Shown: positions 16,300 to 25,551 of the stretch, one piece after another
Position numbering within the stretch: the stretch's first letter is position 1
Layout of the letters: each line of letters starts with the position of its first letter
Made by a program: the position numbers and the translations under genes
Assembly (NCBI GenBank): GCA_002427745.1
Contig: DIYF01000165.1
Coordinates: 1 to 62,654 of the forward strand
From: Roseivirga sp. UBA6061
GTDB lineage: Bacteria > Bacteroidota > Bacteroidia > Cytophagales > Cyclobacteriaceae
Length of the DNA stretch: 62,654 nucleotides
Direction of reading: 5' to 3'
The notes under the pieces: generated by a model
Databases searched by the model: none
The model's input: the letters and a program-made list of their open reading frames with translations, nothing else
Told to the model about the DNA's origin: nothing

Positions 16300-18276
16300 C
16301 TAATTTGATGCCGGAGGATAAGTTAGCTTAGGGTCCAGTCCCACAGGGTCCGAGCCGGCCGGGGCGATGCGCACATGCTGCATCATGCCCTGATCTTCAT
16401 GGTCGAGAATATGGCAGTGGATTACAAAGTCTCCCAGATATTCTACATAGCGCGAGCGAATGTAGGCTCCGGTGTCGGCCTGCTGCACATACATCACATC
16501 GCGCCATTGGGGTTTAATCAGGTCGCGCCCGTTGAAGCTCCATACCTGGAAGGGGTTAATGTGGATATGGTAGGGGTGGCCCTGGCCGAAACCTGTTACA
16601 TGCCACTGATCGGCACTGTCCAGGATCATTACTTCATCTACCCGGTCATAGTCAAATACCTTTCCGTTAACCATAAACTGATTCACCCCCTGATCGTCCG
16701 GAGCGATCGAGAAATCCGTTATGCGTTCTCCTGAGAGTTCCGCTTCACTGATATCGGCCTGAAGTTCCGGGGCGCGGGGAGGCAGGGTTGCGGGCATTTG
16801 CATTTCCGGTCCTGAGCCGGTTACTTCTACTGTAAAGAGACCCTCCAGTGTATCGCTGTCATAGTCATTGCAGGCAGCATCGGTGGCGAAATACTCACAT
16901 TCCGGGTTATAGTTGGCACTTTTAATGCTGATGCGGGTTCCTGGCGCTACATCAGGTTTCGCTTTTACTACCACGTCTACGCGGTTGCCCGGAGCCATAT
17001 GAACGGAACCAATCTCTTCGGGATCATCGAACATAATGCCATCCACTGAAATTCTCAAAACCTCCAGCTGATCCTCTGGAAAATCCAGTGCCAGCGTGGT
17101 TCTGAAACCTTTATGGATCATCCTCCATCGCTGTACCTCTCCGGGGTATAGCTGCATCACAGGCTTAATTCTTCCGTTGATGGTGGTGCCTTTCACTCCT
17201 GAGCCATAGAGGCTGTCCAGCCCCACCCACATCAGTACATTGAAATCATTGACCTCACCATTGAGCGGATCATAAGTGAGCTGATCTATGAGCATAATCT
17301 TTTCATGTTCCGGGCCGGAGGCAGCTGCCAGCTCAGGATAATCTTTCAGTACTTCCGGGTCTTCGTCTACAATCAGCGCACCTGCCATGCCACTGGCCAC
17401 CTGAATGCCCGTGGCACCATGCACATGGGGATGGTACCAGAAGGTACCGGCCTGGTGGTCATTGATGTCATAGCTGTAGGTTGTGTCATTTTCCGGGGCT
17501 ACCGTAAGGAAGATATTGTCCTGATCGGGGCTCACATGCCAGCCATGAGTATGCATGTTGGTGGTGTTGAAGTGATGCGGGATATTATGATCGCCTCCTG
17601 TACTAAAGTTCTCATACACGTAGATCTGCTCTACCTGCTGCATTACATTAAAGGTCTTTTCAAAAACAAGCTTGGTACCGCTGGCAGTAGTAACTTCCCA
17701 GGAATCATCCGGTTCTTCCACAGTAATAGGTGAGCCTTCAAAATCAGAAGGTATACTGTCCAGTCTGCTGTTATTCCTGCGGGTGAACTCTGCGGTCCAT
17801 AGTTCTGTAAATGCCGTATTGAAATCTGCAGAGACTGTGCCTGCATTAAGGTAGCCCAGGTTGGTGTCATTGATTTCCATAAAGAACCAGTAGTAGCGGT
17901 CGGCATCAACGGGTAGATTATTGTGGATGTTCAGCTCAAAGTGCCCGGACTTGGGTACTCTGATGGTTGTACTGAGCGGCAGATCAAAGCCTCCGTCAGG
18001 CGTCAGGGCATAAGACCTCAACCGGATGGTATCTCCTCCGAAGTAGTAATTGTGATACTTGGTATAAAGGTCCAGAGATTGTCCGTCTTCCAGCGTGATG
18101 GAGGGTGGGTTTACAAAGGCCTCTTCAATGTCTTCATCAAAGACATCGGCAATATTTCCCAGCAGGTGGACACCTTTCAGTTCTTCAATTTTGTCCTCAA
18201 TCTGTTGCGCATCTTTTGCGCATGAAAAAATGAGCAGCAATGCACAGAGCAAAGCCGGCTTGTATTGAGATTTCAT
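16300..18276 (-). CDS. Multicopper oxidase (CotA/FtsP-like), lipoprotein
   Basis: A 658-residue multicopper oxidase with a lipoprotein signal (LLCALLLIFSC, Cys about 19). All four copper motifs are present: HTHGWHVSPD, WYHPHVHG, HPYHIHINPFQVW and HCHILDHEDQGMM, the last giving the type-1 site with an axial Met. The cupredoxin domains occupy residues about 190 to 640; the N-terminal about 180 residues form an extra beta-rich region. Substrate may be Cu(I), Mn(II) or phenolics and cannot be decided. It is single, ending at the bidirectional terminator at 16238. Confidence 0.93.
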   Translation of the reverse strand: MKSQYKPALLCALLLIFSCAKDAQQIEDKIEELKGVHLLGNIADVFDEDIEEAFVNPPSITLEDGQSLDLYTKYHNYYFGGDTIRLRSYALTPDGGFDLPLSTTIRVPKSGHFELNIHNNLPVDADRYYWFFMEINDTNLGYLNAGTVSADFNTAFTELWTAEFTRRNNSRLDSIPSDFEGSPITVEEPDDSWEVTTASGTKLVFEKTFNVMQQVEQIYVYENFSTGGDHNIPHHFNTTNMHTHGWHVSPDQDNIFLTVAPENDTTYSYDINDHQAGTFWYHPHVHGATGIQVASGMAGALIVDEDPEVLKDYPELAAASGPEHEKIMLIDQLTYDPLNGEVNDFNVLMWVGLDSLYGSGVKGTTINGRIKPVMQLYPGEVQRWRMIHKGFRTTLALDFPEDQLEVLRISVDGIMFDDPEEIGSVHMAPGNRVDVVVKAKPDVAPGTRISIKSANYNPECEYFATDAACNDYDSDTLEGLFTVEVTGSGPEMQMPATLPPRAPELQADISEAELSGERITDFSIAPDDQGVNQFMVNGKVFDYDRVDEVMILDSADQWHVTGFGQGHPYHIHINPFQVWSFNGRDLIKPQWRDVMYVQQADTGAYIRSRYVEYLGDFVIHCHILDHEDQGMMQHVRIAPAGSDPVGLDPKLTYPPASN

Positions 18277-18383
18277 AATAGTGTTAAGGTTGGTTATTTG
18301 AATTTAACCAAAAAAGTCAGATTTATTCTGTGAATAGTATAGTATGAGTAATTAGAACTGTTAAACAGAAAATAACTACTGGC

Positions 18384-19568
18384 CTATTTAACGACTGGCT
18401 GTGTCCAGGCCGTCTCAAAATCACCCTTCTGGAATGGATTTTCTTTTCGTTTGTCAGAAACGATCCTTGCTCTTACAAAGAGGAGGTCACTGGTGATATC
18501 AAAGTCAGCCGAGGTGCCGGTAACACTGCTTAGTATTTCAGCACGGGTTTTACCTTTTTTTACTCCTACGAAATGGGTGGTATAGTTCACTCCGGCTTCG
18601 GCTTCAACTACAATTTGAATCTTACCATCAGTTTGTTTCAGGCTTTTCAGTGTTACTCCGGTAGAGGCGTAGAAATTACCGGCTTCCATTGCTTCGATCA
18701 AAGATTCAGGGCTTAGGGATTTGGCCTTCACCATAACCCAGCCACGACCGCTGTTGCTGAACTGACCACCAAATTTGTGGTAATGGTGACTGTCATCAGT
18801 GGCAAGACCGTAAATCAGGGCCTGATCTCTTTTCAGATAAGCCAGATTAATTTGATCCCACATGTCCTCTGTGCTCATGCGGGCAGAACCTCCATAGTTG
18901 TTGACCATGGGATGGCCATTGAATACTTCAAAGAAACGCTCTCCTCTTAAGGCCTTCATGTCTTCAACAGAAATGGCCCAGCCGAAGTTGGGATGATTGA
19001 TATGAGGGAACATGGCCTGGCCTGTCGCTTCACGCTGGGCGTTAACTGCATCAATATTATTCTGAAGTGTTGCTACCACACTACTGCCATGTTGGGGGCT
19101 TACAAATTCCCGGATATTGGTGGCATTCATGTGAAGAGGCTTACCCTCAAAGCTGTCGGTAACTTCCTCTGCTCTGAGTATCAGAAACGCCTGGTCCTGG
19201 AAAAGGGGAGCATACTCCGCTTCTGTTTTGAGTTTCACGCGCAGGCCCGTACTGTCCTTCTGATAATCTACCCAGTCTTCTCCATATCTGGTCAGATAGT
19301 CTTCAAAAGCTTGTTCATAAATATGGCTCTTAGGGATTTTTTTCCACTTTTCTCCGGCTTGTAGGGTGTTATGATCTGTAAGGGCTACAAACTGGTAGCC
19401 GTTGGATTTATACCAGTCGAGTACCATTTCCGGAAAAGCATCGCCATCACTCCAGTAAGTATGAGTATGCAAATTGCCTTTGTACCACTGACTTTCTTCT
19501 TCAGTGACACAACCGGATAAGATTAGTACGGCTAAAAACAGAGGTAATAGGGTTTTACAATTTCTCAT
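18384..19568 (-). CDS. PHP-domain phosphoesterase, lipoprotein
   Basis: I chose ATG 19568 because it directly opens a lipoprotein signal (MRNCKTLLPLFLAVLILSGC); the track-length start at 19601 would add eleven residues before it. The mature part begins with the PHP motif GNLHTHTYWSDGD, then ALTDHNTLQAG, and later HINHPNFGWAIS and TDDSHHYH, which provide the metal-binding His and Asp of PHP/CehA-type hydrolases. It is probably a periplasmic metal-dependent phosphoesterase or carbamate-type hydrolase. It lies between the oxidase and the arginase-like gene, all leftward. Confidence 0.86.
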   Translation of the reverse strand: MRNCKTLLPLFLAVLILSGCVTEEESQWYKGNLHTHTYWSDGDAFPEMVLDWYKSNGYQFVALTDHNTLQAGEKWKKIPKSHIYEQAFEDYLTRYGEDWVDYQKDSTGLRVKLKTEAEYAPLFQDQAFLILRAEEVTDSFEGKPLHMNATNIREFVSPQHGSSVVATLQNNIDAVNAQREATGQAMFPHINHPNFGWAISVEDMKALRGERFFEVFNGHPMVNNYGGSARMSTEDMWDQINLAYLKRDQALIYGLATDDSHHYHKFGGQFSNSGRGWVMVKAKSLSPESLIEAMEAGNFYASTGVTLKSLKQTDGKIQIVVEAEAGVNYTTHFVGVKKGKTRAEILSSVTGTSADFDITSDLLFVRARIVSDKRKENPFQKGDFETAWTQPVVK

Positions 19569-19636
19569 ATGCTGTTTTGCCATCAATACTATACCAACCA
19601 ATAACTAATCACCATTGACCAGTCATCTACTGTAGA

Positions 19637-20770
19637 TCAGATAAGCTTACCCTGGGCCTGAATCCATCTTTCCGGGAAGTCACCATGCGTGGCGGCTGTA
19701 TAATCCTGGTAGCTACAGGGAATAAAGGCTCTCTCGGCATGGCCCTGCCCGTAGGTCACTACCATCCACCACTTATCGCTGAGTTTACTTTTATAGAATT
19801 CCAGGGTTTCATCCGTACTCTCCATAGAGACTACATATTTCAGATAGCTGTCTGAATCAAAAAGGCCGCTGTCTTTGCGGTTGTAGTAGCCTTCAATAAA
19901 GTACCACATCATCGTGGCAATGACTGAGGCCGTTTTGCCATGAGCATCGTCCTGGGTACCGCTGAACTCTGAGATGCTCAGGGAGGTCAGTTTATCATTC
20001 ATACCGGCATACCAGGCTATCTGGCAGGCCTCTTCTCCAGTCAGTCCAAAGGGTTGCGGGTCGCTGGCGCCCGGAGCATCTGCACTGCGGATAGCGCTGA
20101 CATCAAAGCTGAGCATATCTGCCAGCCTGATCAGTGGTTCAGCTTCCTGAATATCGTCTCTGAGCTCACCCAGTCGCTTCGATTCAAAATAGAGTTTGTC
20201 AATGGCCGTCAGGGCCTGGGCGTCCACCAGGTAGCTTTGGTGGGCCAGGTGATTATAGCTGAAAAGGTAGTTGGGCTGATGCGTCAGCAGGCTGGTTAGA
20301 AAAGATTTGCTGGCCTCATCTTCATCTTCCATGTCGAGCCTGGCGTCTACATTCATCACAGAAATCAGTCGCTCCTGCGTTTCATAGGCCCTGTACTGGC
20401 CCAGTACCATTTCCTGACTTCCTCCGACAATCAGCGGAATCACATTATAGGTCATCAGAAACTCACATACCTCCCGGAGTCGGGCCTGGCTCTCTTCCAG
20501 TTCCGGGCCGTTGTTGAGGTTCCCCAGGTCTGTAATCCGGTAGCTGGCACTGCCTCGCTTCAACGTATAGAGTTTTTCACGTACCTTATTGGCTGCCATG
20601 TTCACCCCCTCTGCTGTAGTTCCCCGGTTCTCGGTAATTCCCACAATGGCGATATCCATTTTGGCAATGTCGAAATCTTCACTGGTTTGAGAAGTGATAC
20701 TACCACCAAGGCTATTGGCAGGGTAGATTTTTGGAACAGCGTAGGGACTGAAGAACAGTTTGAGGTTCAT
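19637..20770 (-). CDS. Arginase/formiminoglutamase-fold protein, metal site degenerate
   Basis: A 377-residue protein of the ureohydrolase superfamily (DIAIVGITENRGTTAEGVNMAA; LIVGGSQEMVLGQYRA; SFDVSAIRSADAPGASDPQPFG). Active members use two Mn ions held by GGxH, DAHxD and SFDxD. Here GGSQ replaces GGxH (Gln119), DARLD replaces DAHxD (Arg144), and SFDVS replaces SFDxD, so about three of six ligands are gone. It probably is not an active hydrolase of the usual kind. The fold is otherwise complete. It may bind a ligand or serve a structural role. A spacer of 68 bp separates it from the PHP gene downstream. Confidence 0.85.
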   Translation of the reverse strand: MNLKLFFSPYAVPKIYPANSLGGSITSQTSEDFDIAKMDIAIVGITENRGTTAEGVNMAANKVREKLYTLKRGSASYRITDLGNLNNGPELEESQARLREVCEFLMTYNVIPLIVGGSQEMVLGQYRAYETQERLISVMNVDARLDMEDEDEASKSFLTSLLTHQPNYLFSYNHLAHQSYLVDAQALTAIDKLYFESKRLGELRDDIQEAEPLIRLADMLSFDVSAIRSADAPGASDPQPFGLTGEEACQIAWYAGMNDKLTSLSISEFSGTQDDAHGKTASVIATMMWYFIEGYYNRKDSGLFDSDSYLKYVVSMESTDETLEFYKSKLSDKWWMVVTYGQGHAERAFIPCSYQDYTAATHGDFPERWIQAQGKLI

Positions 20771-20867
20771 GGCTTAAAAATAAATAAATAATGATAGTTC
20801 TTAAGCGAATTGGTCCTGGCATATGATCAGCAACCAAAGCGGGGTTTAATACTGTCTGGTGTCTTGT

Positions 20868-20955
20868 TGCCCTTGTCGGTGTTATTCACCAAGAAGTCAT
20901 TAGTCACAAGGCTTTGTCAACAGGTTGTTTTGTTGGTTAGGAAACCAAGAGAGTA
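20868..20955. repeat. Intergenic palindromic repeat, copy A
   Basis: About 85 bp similar to copy C (22682-22767) across its length, with hairpin 1 (around 20872-20896, with mismatches) and hairpin 2 TTGGTT-AGGA-AACCAA (20933-20948). In copy C the second hairpin is TTGGTC-AGGC-GACCAA, so one base pair has changed on both sides. It lies between the arginase-like gene start and the stop of the gene at 20977-21699. Confidence 0.7.
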
Positions 20956-20976
20956 GCGATTGGGATGACTCAGAGC

Positions 20977-21699
20977 TTAGTCACACTCATCACATCTTCT
21001 GAAAACGATGAACTGTTTGTGTGCAAGAAATTTGCTTTGATCCTTCCATTTGCTCGCGTACTGACATAATAAAGAGTAGCCCTCTTCCCAGAACTCATTA
21101 TTCAATAAACACTCTCCTGAAATCTCGCCATTGGGTTGCCTTGAAATGTAAAGTTTCAGCCAGTTAAACTTATTGTCTGCGAGGATATGTTGTACTTCTT
21201 GCTCCACGATGGAATATAGGTTGGTTTCCTTGCTGGTTTCCTGCCAGGTTCCCTGTAGTAGATTATCACTCATTTTGGGATGCCACAGAATTTCTTTACC
21301 TGAAGCCTCTGATTTAAAATCAAATTCAGACCTATGTGAATCAGAAAAGCTCTCGATAATTGGGGAAAAGAAGTTGGACATGAAGCCATTGGTGGCACTT
21401 TCGACTTTGTCTTCCGGAGTATCTCCAAAACCTGCAAGATTTGCATTAATGCCCTTTGGGAAGAAGGTTTCGTTAAGTACCAAAATCATCATTGGTAGTA
21501 GTGAGGGGTGAAATTCACCATCAGCAATTTTTGAAGCAATCTCAATCTGCGAATCGACTATTATAGCAGCATAGTCGGTAGAGTACTCTACTGAATGTCC
21601 CTGCTCCTCTATCCTGGATTTTAGACTTTGCAGGAATAGACTATTCACATCTGATTCATTGGGTTCTTCCTTCTTCTTCAGGAAATTCAAAAAGCCCAT
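20977..21699 (-). CDS. Protein of unknown function, possibly DUF6348-like
   Basis: A 240-residue soluble protein with a Lys-rich N-terminus (MGFLNFLKKKEEPNES), no signal peptide and an acidic, Trp-containing body (LLQGTWQETSKETNLYSIVE; FNWLKLYISRQPNGEISGECLLNN) ending RRCDECD. The layout is like the DUF6348 family of small cytoplasmic proteins, but I am not certain. It is flanked by repeat copies A and B, and its neighbour at 21844 by copies B and C. That alternating pattern suggests an inserted accessory unit. Confidence 0.7.
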   Translation of the reverse strand: MGFLNFLKKKEEPNESDVNSLFLQSLKSRIEEQGHSVEYSTDYAAIIVDSQIEIASKIADGEFHPSLLPMMILVLNETFFPKGINANLAGFGDTPEDKVESATNGFMSNFFSPIIESFSDSHRSEFDFKSEASGKEILWHPKMSDNLLQGTWQETSKETNLYSIVEQEVQHILADNKFNWLKLYISRQPNGEISGECLLNNEFWEEGYSLLCQYASKWKDQSKFLAHKQFIVFRRCDECD

Positions 21700-21784
21700 G
21701 ACTTTCTATGGTTATAGGTTAACGAACTTCGGAATATCGTTAAATAGTGGGGCTTTAGCATATAGATGTATGAAATCTATTTCG

Positions 21785-21830
21785 TGCCCTTATGGGTATT
21801 GTTCATCAACAAGCATTCTTTGAGATGATC
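21785..21830. repeat. Intergenic palindromic repeat, copy B (5' half only)
   Basis: About 41 bp closely resembling the first half of copy C, with an identical run AAGCATTCTTTGAGA and about six scattered differences before it. The second hairpin seen in copies A and C is absent here. It lies between the start of the gene at 20977-21699 and the stop of the gene at 21844. Confidence 0.7.
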
Positions 21831-21843
21831 TGACACCTATAGG

Positions 21844-22578
21844 CTAATATGTGACTTTCCAGTTAATTCTATTGTCCACGAAATCATAAAGCTGCAGTAC
21901 CTCATCTGTGGGGTTCCCACTTAGGGAATCAACACTTTCCATAAAATCAATAAAGAATTTCCGGTTCATCCTGTTATCCATAAAGTATCCACTATAGCTC
22001 CAGTTGCTCGTGGTGTCCACTTCACTTCTATTGGTGGAATTAATAACCTGATACAGGCTATCGACTTTCACTTCGTCTATAATGCTATAAGCCTTATATG
22101 TAAACCGGGCATGTCGAAAGTAACTTCTGGTAAGGAGGTAGCAGCATTCGAGTTTTCTTAAGACAAAAATATGATACGCCCATAAATCCATGTTTGGTCC
22201 GAATTGAAATGCCAGTTCCACGTTGGACCTGTTTTCAAAATACTCCAGAAACTCAAGATGATCGGCATGGTAGTTTGTCGGTAAGTAATCGTTCCAAAGC
22301 CTGGTAAACTTAGTGGTGTCCGGGTTTTGGATATCTCTGTACCAAAGCTCTTTATTCTCTTCTGCGCTCAGTGAATACAAACTATCAGGGGCAAAGGTAT
22401 TGTTGTCATATATTTCCATCCGGTTGAATCCCGGCTGATCAAGAATCTCCTTAGCTCTGACCGTATCGCAAACACAAGACTGTTTGGGTAAGGTGGCTGA
22501 TCCTCTACTTCCTTTTGAACTGTAGTGAATTGACAGGATAATGGATAGTAGTATGAATGCTTTGAATATTGATTTCAT
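21844..22578 (-). CDS. Secreted protein of unknown function
   Basis: A 244-residue protein with an N-terminal hydrophobic segment (FKAFILLSIILSIHYSS) consistent with a signal peptide, then a region with CVCDTVRAKEILDQPGFNRMEIYDNN, several Tyr/Trp-rich helices and no known motif. Not recognised. Its position between repeat copies B and C mirrors that of the preceding gene. It probably is a lineage-specific accessory protein. Confidence 0.68.
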   Translation of the reverse strand: MKSIFKAFILLSIILSIHYSSKGSRGSATLPKQSCVCDTVRAKEILDQPGFNRMEIYDNNTFAPDSLYSLSAEENKELWYRDIQNPDTTKFTRLWNDYLPTNYHADHLEFLEYFENRSNVELAFQFGPNMDLWAYHIFVLRKLECCYLLTRSYFRHARFTYKAYSIIDEVKVDSLYQVINSTNRSEVDTTSNWSYSGYFMDNRMNRKFFIDFMESVDSLSGNPTDEVLQLYDFVDNRINWKVTY

Positions 22579-22681
22579 CCTGTTCTGATTACTGTTAAGG
22601 TTCTTGCTAAACGCTGTCAGCTTTTATTTGGTGTTCCTGAGAGAGGGGAACTGATAAAAAGAGTCCGGAAACAGGCTTTCC

Positions 22682-22767
22682 ATGCCCTTGTTGGTGTTAT
22701 TCACCAACAAGCATTCTTTGAGAGTGCAGTCTGTTATTTATTGGTCAGGCGACCAAGAATGAGGAGA
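22682..22767. repeat. Intergenic palindromic repeat, copy C (best preserved)
   Basis: Hairpin 1 is a perfect 10-bp stem with a 5-nt loop: CTTGTTGGTG, TTATT, CACCAACAAG (22687-22711). It is followed by a conserved CATTCTTTGAGA and, after about 20 nt, hairpin 2 TTGGTC-AGGC-GACCAA (22741-22756). It is located between the start of the secreted-protein gene and the terminator of nqrF. Confidence 0.75.
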
Positions 22768-22789
22768 CTATAAAAGCTTTGGGAAACAA

Positions 22790-22817
22790 AAAGCCCTGAC
22801 GGTACCGTCAGGGCTTT
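22790..22817. terminator. Perfect palindromic terminator of nqrF
   Basis: A 28-bp perfect palindrome (AAAGCCCTGACGGT and its complement). On the minus strand it is followed by a five-T tract, and it lies 23 bp after the nqrF stop codon. Confidence 0.88.
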
Positions 22818-22839
22818 AATACTTTAGGTCAGACCCGGA

Positions 22840-24144
22840 TTAACCTCCGAAGTCGTCAAATGATACGTTCTCATCAGGTACACCCCAATCATCACACATC
22901 TTCAGTACGGCTGCATTCATCATTGGAGGTCCGCAGAAGTAGAATTCAATTTCTTCAGGAGCTTCGTGCTTGCTCAGGTACTGATCAATCACCGCCTGGT
23001 GAACGAAGCCTAAGAAACCATCTCCCTCGGTATCATCGATATCTTTTTTCTCTATCCAGTTATCTTCCGGCACAGGCTCAGAGAGTACTAAGTGGAACTT
23101 AAAGTTTGGAAACTCTTTTTCTATTTTCTGGAAATCATCCAGGTAGAAGAGTTCTCTTTTCGAACGTCCACCGTACCAGTAAGTCACTTTTCTACCTGTT
23201 TTCAGGGTGTGGAAAAGGTGGAAGAGGTGAGACCTCATAGGGGCCATTCCTGCACCACCACCAATGTAGAGCATCTCTGCATCGGTAGGCTTGATGAAGA
23301 ATTCACCGTAAGGACCTGAAATAGTTACTTTATCGCCTGGCTTTCTGGTAAACACATAAGAAGAGCAGATACCAGGATTTACGTCCATCCACTTGTTGTT
23401 CGCTCTGTCCCATGGTGGTGTTGCGATACGGATGTTCAGCATCACAATGTTACCTTCTGCAGGGTGGTTGGCCATAGAATAAGCGCGGAAGATCTCCTCG
23501 TTATTCACCATTTTCAAATCCCAGAGGTTGAATTTATCCCAGTCTTCTTTGAACTTGTCTGGTCCGGCAGGATCATCCGGATGTGGCTCAATGTTCATGT
23601 CTTTAAAGTCACAAACTACTGGTGGTACATCTACCTGAATATATCCACCTGCTTCGAAATCCAGAATTTCGCCTTCCGGCAGTTTTACTACAAATTCTTT
23701 AATGAAGGATGCCACATTCCAGTTAGACACCACTTCGCATTCCCATTTCTTGATTCCGAAGATCTCTTCAGGAATCTCAATGCGCATGTCGCTTTTTACT
23801 TTTACCTGGCAGGAGAGCCTTACGCCTTCTTTTTGCTCAGAACGGCTCAGGTGACCTACTTCGGTAGGCAACACATCGCCTCCACCTTCTGCAACGGTAC
23901 ATTTACACATGGCACAAGTTCCACCGCCTCCGCAAGCTGATGGCAGGAACACCTTCTGTCCGGAGAGGGTGTTCAATAAAGTAGATCCGGCTGCAGTTAC
24001 GATGGGATTCGCCTCATCGCCATTCACAATGATCTTCACATCGCCTGACTGAACCAGTTTGGACTGGGCATAAAGCAGAATCAGCACGAGCAAAAGAATA
24101 ACCACCGTAAAGGCTACAACAGAAGTGATAATGACAGATGACAT
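22840..24144 (-). CDS. nqrF: Na+-translocating NADH:quinone reductase subunit F
   Basis: A 434-residue subunit that takes electrons from NADH and passes them through FAD and a 2Fe-2S cluster in the Na+-pumping NQR complex. There is an N-terminal membrane helix (residues 5-27); the ferredoxin domain has Cys71, Cys77, Cys80 and Cys112; the FAD motif is RAYSMANHP, followed by [22 protein letters not shown]; the NAD domain is [16 protein letters not shown], and the C-terminus [12 protein letters not shown]. All features match a full-length NqrF. No nqrA-E genes lie in this window: upstream is hom and downstream the repeat region, so the rest of the complex must be elsewhere. Confidence 0.96.
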   Translation of the reverse strand: MSSVIITSVVAFTVVILLLVLILLYAQSKLVQSGDVKIIVNGDEANPIVTAAGSTLLNTLSGQKVFLPSACGGGGTCAMCKCTVAEGGGDVLPTEVGHLSRSEQKEGVRLSCQVKVKSDMRIEIPEEIFGIKKWECEVVSNWNVASFIKEFVVKLPEGEILDFEAGGYIQVDVPPVVCDFKDMNIEPHPDDPAGPDKFKEDWDKFNLWDLKMVNNEEIFRAYSMANHPAEGNIVMLNIRIATPPWDRANNKWMDVNPGICSSYVFTRKPGDKVTISGPYGEFFIKPTDAEMLYIGGGAGMAPMRSHLFHLFHTLKTGRKVTYWYGGRSKRELFYLDDFQKIEKEFPNFKFHLVLSEPVPEDNWIEKKDIDDTEGDGFLGFVHQAVIDQYLSKHEAPEEIEFYFCGPPMMNAAVLKMCDDWGVPDENVSFDDFGG

Positions 24145-24204
24145 CTATTAATCGCTTTTTAGTCAATAATTTAGTGTTACCCGGTATTGTTTGGGTAAGG
24201 GCTA

Positions 24205-24236
24205 CAAATATATTCACTAAAGCTTAAAAGCGTAAA
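24205..24236 (-). promoter_or_regulatory. Probable nqrF promoter (Bacteroidota type)
   Basis: On the minus strand TATATTTG (24212-24205) matches the -7 consensus TAnnTTTG, with TTTA 20 bp upstream (24236-24233) in place of the -33 TTTG. It is about 60 bp from the nqrF start. Confidence 0.6.
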
Positions 24237-24272
24237 GGAAAGCCTAAAAAATGCCTCCCTTTTTGGACTGCC

Positions 24273-25550
24273 TTAAACACTGATCTTTTCCCTGATTTTC
24301 TGTCCTTTTTTCAGCTCTTTTATTTCGGCTGCAAGTGAGGTGATGGAGAGTGCCTTAGAAGTATCGAAATCTTCTTCTGAGAGCTGTATAAGGCTGATTC
24401 TGTCATTTTTCTGCCAGGCCTCGCTCGTTAGCTTTTCCAGGCTGATTTTGCCCAGCACATAGCAGCGGTCAAAGCAGAAGTAGTTGGCAGAAATAGATGC
24501 AAAATCATCAAGCTCCAGATCATTCGGACTGTCAAAGCTCACATAGACATCAATCAGACGGTCATTTGTGAAGTGCAACTGGCCCAGATTGTAGTGTTTT
24601 TTGTATTCGTACTGGTAGTCATAGCTGAGAGCGGAAATATCGGAGAGCACGGCCGCTCCGGTAGGCAAACTACCGGCTCCCTTACCTATAAAGAGCTGGT
24701 CGTCACAGAAATCTCCGTTGAGTGTGACCGCGTTGAACTCATTCTGGATAGCACTGAGGTTATTGTTGCCATTAACGAATTGAGGAAGCACGTAGGCATA
24801 TACCTGATCATCGATGCGTTCGGCATGAGCCAGTAGCTTTATTTGCAAACCCCGGTCACGTGCAAATTCCAGGTCGGCCGCTTTCAGGCGATTGATCCCC
24901 AGGTTGACAATATGGTCCGGAGCCACATGGATACCGAAAGCATGTGTCAACAGAATGCTGAGCTTGAACTTGGGGTCGAAGCCCTGAACATCCAATGTAG
25001 GGTCTGTTTCCGCAAAGCCATGCTCCTGGGCCTGGCTGAGTGCTTTGGCATAATCCAGGCGTTCTTTAAAAACTTTTGTCAGGATGTAATTGGTAGATCC
25101 GTTGAAAATACCTCTGATTTCCTTGAGAGGCTCATGCCCGAAGTATTCTTCAAGCGTACGAATAATTGGAATACTGCCGCAAACGGCTCCTTCATAGAGT
25201 ACAGCCCTGCCTGTTTCTTCCTGAAGCTGCACCAGGTACTCCAGGTGTTCAGCGATAAGTTTCTTATTGGCTGTAACTACAGATTTTCCGTTTTTCAGGG
25301 CCGCTGTCACAATGTCAAGTGCGGCAGGCACATCGTCAATCAGCTCGACCACAATATCGATGTTGGGGTCATCCAGAATTTCTGCCTTGTCATAGGTAAA
25401 GAGTGAGGGAGGAAGTGCCCTTTGCTTGCTCTTGTTTTTTACACAGATGCGTGTAATCTCACCTGCAAAATTCTTAGAGGTGTTGAGTGTTTCATAGAGG
25501 CCCTGGCCTACACAGCCAAACCCAAAAAGTCCGATTTTGATATGTTTCAT
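24273..25550 (-). CDS. hom: Homoserine dehydrogenase
   Basis: NAD(P)-dependent reduction of aspartate semialdehyde to homoserine. I chose ATG 25550, since the longer frame to 25694 lies inside metX; with it the protein is 425 residues and begins MKHIKIGLFGFGCVGQGL, a Rossmann GxGxxG. The family signature is RGIFNGSTNYILTKVF, and catalytic Lys/Asp lie in the FDPKFKLSILLTHAFG region. There is no aspartokinase domain. The start codon is one base after the metX stop, so metX-hom is an operon and homoserine is made where it is acetylated, i.e. the methionine branch, controlled by the riboswitch at 26814. Confidence 0.93.
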   Translation of the reverse strand: MKHIKIGLFGFGCVGQGLYETLNTSKNFAGEITRICVKNKSKQRALPPSLFTYDKAEILDDPNIDIVVELIDDVPAALDIVTAALKNGKSVVTANKKLIAEHLEYLVQLQEETGRAVLYEGAVCGSIPIIRTLEEYFGHEPLKEIRGIFNGSTNYILTKVFKERLDYAKALSQAQEHGFAETDPTLDVQGFDPKFKLSILLTHAFGIHVAPDHIVNLGINRLKAADLEFARDRGLQIKLLAHAERIDDQVYAYVLPQFVNGNNNLSAIQNEFNAVTLNGDFCDDQLFIGKGAGSLPTGAAVLSDISALSYDYQYEYKKHYNLGQLHFTNDRLIDVYVSFDSPNDLELDDFASISANYFCFDRCYVLGKISLEKLTSEAWQKNDRISLIQLSEEDFDTSKALSITSLAAEIKELKKGQKIREKISV

Positions 25551-25551
25551 G

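Noticed and set aside
20868..22767. Classical integron attC sites
   Set aside because: The repeats do not show the RYYYAAC and GTTRRRY core boxes and no integrase is in the window; only the array-like layout is kept as a finding.
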